DNA from: Tumebacillus algifaecis
GTDB taxonomy: Bacteria; Bacillota; Bacilli; Tumebacillales; Tumebacillaceae
Direction: 5' to 3'
Assembly: GCF_002243515.1 (NCBI RefSeq)
Contig: NZ_CP022657.1
Location: forward strand, 774,001-838,000
Length of the DNA: 64,000 bases
The notes below the pieces were generated by a model. It was not told the origin of the DNA and ran no database searches. It saw nothing but the letters and a program-made list of their open reading frames with translations. A program made the position numbers and the translations under genes. Shown here piece by piece: positions 62,137 to 64,000 of this stretch. Position 1 is the stretch's first letter; every line of letters starts with the position of its first letter.

Positions 62137-63279
62137 ATGACTGTCCTCACGGTGCTGGTCGGCATCCCGGCCAGCGGAAAATCAGCAGTCGCCCGCGAAC
62201 TGATCGAAGCTACGAACAGCATCTGGATTCAGGGCGACAGGTCCCATCATGCGACATCTGGTGAACAGGATGTCCGCACAAACAGCGGAGATCTGGTGTT
62301 TCGAAAGTTGCAAGACCAACTGCGTACCGCGATGCAAAGCGGTCGCAACATTGTGCTCGACGCCAAGCTTCGCACGCCCACTTACCGCAAACCATACCTC
62401 GAACTCGCGCGAAAGCACGGTTATGCGACCGAGGCAATTTTTCTAAACGATCCGCTTGAGACGGCGCTCGCCAACAACGAAAAGCTCCGCGAGCAGGGTG
62501 AACTGTCGCTCTCAGAAGAGCAGCTTCGCCGTGCTGAACGTCTCCTGCAAATCCCGACCTATGCGGAGGGTTTCGACAAGATCAAAGTGCGCACAAAAGA
62601 GCCGATCGACGAGGAAGCGGCCGCATTTTTCCATGCGCACAAAGCGCGTCTAATCAAGGAGCCGTGCAAATTGATCCGCGAACTGGAGGCGGACGGGCGT
62701 TTAGAAAAATGGCTGCCAGAACTGCACAACGCAATTCCGGTCGATCAGCACAACCCGCACCATCATTTCACCGTCTATGAGCACATTATCAAAGCGAGTG
62801 AAACGGTTGCCGGCAGTTCGTTAAAAATGGTCTGGACGATGTTGCTCCACGACATTGGCAAAGCGTACCCCGGCATCAAACAGTTCCTCGGTGTCGTCAC
62901 CACCCCGTTCGGGCGCTGGCAAGCGAAAGACCGCGTGCTGATCGACAACGGTGCCGACATACGGGAAGGACGTGACCTAGGCGATTTTTATAGCGTGCAA
63001 GGTGAAAAAATTCCCAAGGCGCACATTAAAACCGATCTGAACGGACATTTCTACGACCACGAAAACCTCGGCGCGCAACTGTCTTATCGCATTTTGACAC
63101 GTTTTGGCTACTCGCACGATTTTGCGCTGAACGTGGCGACCTTGATCCAATTTCACATGCTGATGCCCCGCGATATCGTCACGGTCGAACTCGCGCAACT
63201 TCGCAAATTCTATGCAAAAACTGGCCCGTACGCTGCCGATCTGATGCTGGTTCGGCTCGCCGATACGCGCGGCAAATAG
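62137..63279 (+). CDS. P-loop polynucleotide-kinase-like domain fused to an HD phosphohydrolase
   Basis: A 380-aa protein. N-terminal P-loop kinase (residues 1-165): Walker A GIPASGKS at 9-16, WIQGDRSHH with the acidic residue after strand 2, VLDAK after it, and an ARKHGY/NDPLETALANN lid region, as in Pnk-type kinases. C-terminal HD domain (about 205-370): HHHFTVYEHI, LLHDIGK and FYDHENLGA. HD-Pnk enzymes that heal RNA ends combine the same two domains in reverse order. GGAGG before ATG62137 decides the start. Alone as an operon, with a terminator after it. Confidence 0.82.
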   Translation: MTVLTVLVGIPASGKSAVARELIEATNSIWIQGDRSHHATSGEQDVRTNSGDLVFRKLQDQLRTAMQSGRNIVLDAKLRTPTYRKPYLELARKHGYATEAIFLNDPLETALANNEKLREQGELSLSEEQLRRAERLLQIPTYAEGFDKIKVRTKEPIDEEAAAFFHAHKARLIKEPCKLIRELEADGRLEKWLPELHNAIPVDQHNPHHHFTVYEHIIKASETVAGSSLKMVWTMLLHDIGKAYPGIKQFLGVVTTPFGRWQAKDRVLIDNGADIREGRDLGDFYSVQGEKIPKAHIKTDLNGHFYDHENLGAQLSYRILTRFGYSHDFALNVATLIQFHMLMPRDIVTVELAQLRKFYAKTGPYAADLMLVRLADTRGK

Positions 63280-63291
63280 CAATTCCTCACG

Positions 63292-63332
63292 AGACGCGGC
63301 TCAGAGAACATTTTTGCTGCGTCTGTTTTTTT
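63292..63332 (+). terminator. Terminator of the Pnk-HD gene
   Basis: AGACGCGGC / GCTGCGTCT stem (one G-U pair), 15-nt loop, then seven Ts. Confidence 0.82.
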
Positions 63333-63346
63333 GTGGGCGAGAGTGC

Positions 63347-63376
63347 TTGGTTGGGAGAACTTATGTTTGCTATAAT
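63347..63376 (+). promoter_or_regulatory. Promoter of pcrA
   Basis: TTGGTT (63347-63352), 18-bp spacer, TATAAT (63371-63376), 45 nt before the start codon. Confidence 0.6.
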
Positions 63377-63420
63377 TAGCTACGATAAAAGAAGTAGAAC
63401 TGACATGAGGTGTTGCTCAC

Positions 63421-64000
63421 ATGTTTTCAATACAAGGCGGGGAGAAGATGCTTGAAAATCTCAATCCGCAGCAAAAAGAGGCGGTGTTGCACAGTGCAGG
63501 CCCGCTGTTGATTATCGCAGGGGCAGGCTCGGGCAAGACGAGCGTCCTCACCCGCCGCATCGCCTATCTGATCGAAGAGCGCCGCGTTGCGCCGTGGCAG
63601 ATTCTGGCGATCACATTCACCAACAAAGCGGCCCGCGAGATGCGCGAACGAGTCGAGAACCTGATTGGACCGACTGCGCATGACATCTGGATCTCGACGT
63701 TTCACTCGATGTGCGTGCGCGTTCTGCGCCGCGATGCCGATAAGCTTGGCTACACCAATTCCTTTACCATCCTCGATGCGGGCGATCAACTCACCGCCGT
63801 CAAGCAGTGCTTAAAGGAACTGAATCTCGACCCGAAAAAGTTCGACCCGCGCGGTCTGCTCGCCACGATCTCCAATGCGAAAAACGATCTGCTCACCCAC
63901 GAGCGCTTCGCTTCCACCGTCCGGGACGGCGACGTGTTTGGCGGCGTGGCTGCCCAGGTGTACGAAGCCTACCAAAAGAAACTCAAGTCGAACAATGCGC
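63421..64000 (+). CDS. pcrA: ATP-dependent DNA helicase PcrA/UvrD (partial, 5' end)
   Basis: The first ~193 residues of a superfamily 1 helicase: Q motif [12 protein letters not shown], Walker A GAGSGKT, motif Ia [11 protein letters not shown], motif Ib-like [13 protein letters not shown]. The frame is open to the window edge. GAGGTG 8 nt before ATG63421; ATG63448 is an alternative. PcrA unwinds DNA in repair and rolling-circle replication and is expected after pcrB. Confidence 0.93.
   Translation, partial: MFSIQGGEKMLENLNPQQKEAVLHSAGPLLIIAGAGSGKTSVLTRRIAYLIEERRVAPWQILAITFTNKAAREMRERVENLIGPTAHDIWISTFHSMCVRVLRRDADKLGYTNSFTILDAGDQLTAVKQCLKELNLDPKKFDPRGLLATISNAKNDLLTHERFASTVRDGDVFGGVAAQVYEAYQKKLKSNNA

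Overview
The window reads as a chromosomal segment of an aerobic, spore-former-like Firmicute (order Bacillales) with fairly high GC. Reasons: strong AGGAGG-type ribosome binding sites with ATG/GTG/TTG starts, and many genes whose closest relatives I know from Bacillus (ecsAB, lnrJKLMN, yerC-pcrB-pcrA, ywrC/ywrD-type genes, helD, rasP). GC bias and gene content would fit Alicyclobacillaceae such as Tumebacillus, but that genus is a guess.

Layout. 1-4252: a partial SgrR-like regulator diverging from a heterodimeric ABC exporter. 4421-9167: a minus-strand respiratory block made of a three-subunit ba3-type oxidase and an NreABC-like oxygen/nitrate sensing system. Near-identical GGGGAACTCCC sites lie at the same distance from the -10 box of both operons. 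9420-12920: a TVP38-like membrane protein and a 905-aa tandem AAA+ protein with an unusual, possibly clamp-like N-terminal half. 13089-17966: a four-gene operon (argininosuccinate-lyase-like, cysteine-synthase-like, ATP-grasp ligase, threonine aldolase) that looks like a small-molecule pathway; a decayed fragment of a second aldolase gene follows it. 18946-20855: ecsBA. 21008-29307: dipeptide ABC transporter genes split divergently, with a cytosolic gamma-glutamyltransferase, an Lrp-type regulator and a lone CHR-domain protein.

29352-38446: a nitroreductase, two loci of 8/9-bp tandem repeats flanking an acetyltransferase, then a linearmycin-resistance-like lnrJKLMN operon whose lnrM carries a frameshift. 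38447-45794: coiled-coil protein, SDR, glycerate kinase, MFS, VOC, MOSC and TrmO-like genes. 45851-50456: HelD and a membrane M28 peptidase. 50634-59124: a TerB_N/TerB_C protein and a BrxD-like ATPase, then three intervening metabolic/regulatory genes (divergent UMP kinase, MerR-methyltransferase fusion, SAH/MTA deaminase) and an Lhr-type helicase. This is a reduced BREX-like set without methylase or PglZ. 59336-64000: yerC, pcrB, three tRNA-Pro genes, rseP, a polynucleotide-kinase/HD fusion and the start of pcrA.

The strongest candidates for undescribed biology are the ArgH-like/CysK-like/ATP-grasp/aldolase operon, the TerB-BrxD-Lhr module, the clamp-like AAA+ protein, the NreC-like control of a ba3 oxidase, and the Pnk-HD fusion. 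All functional statements rest on reading the sequence and on family knowledge; no searches were run.
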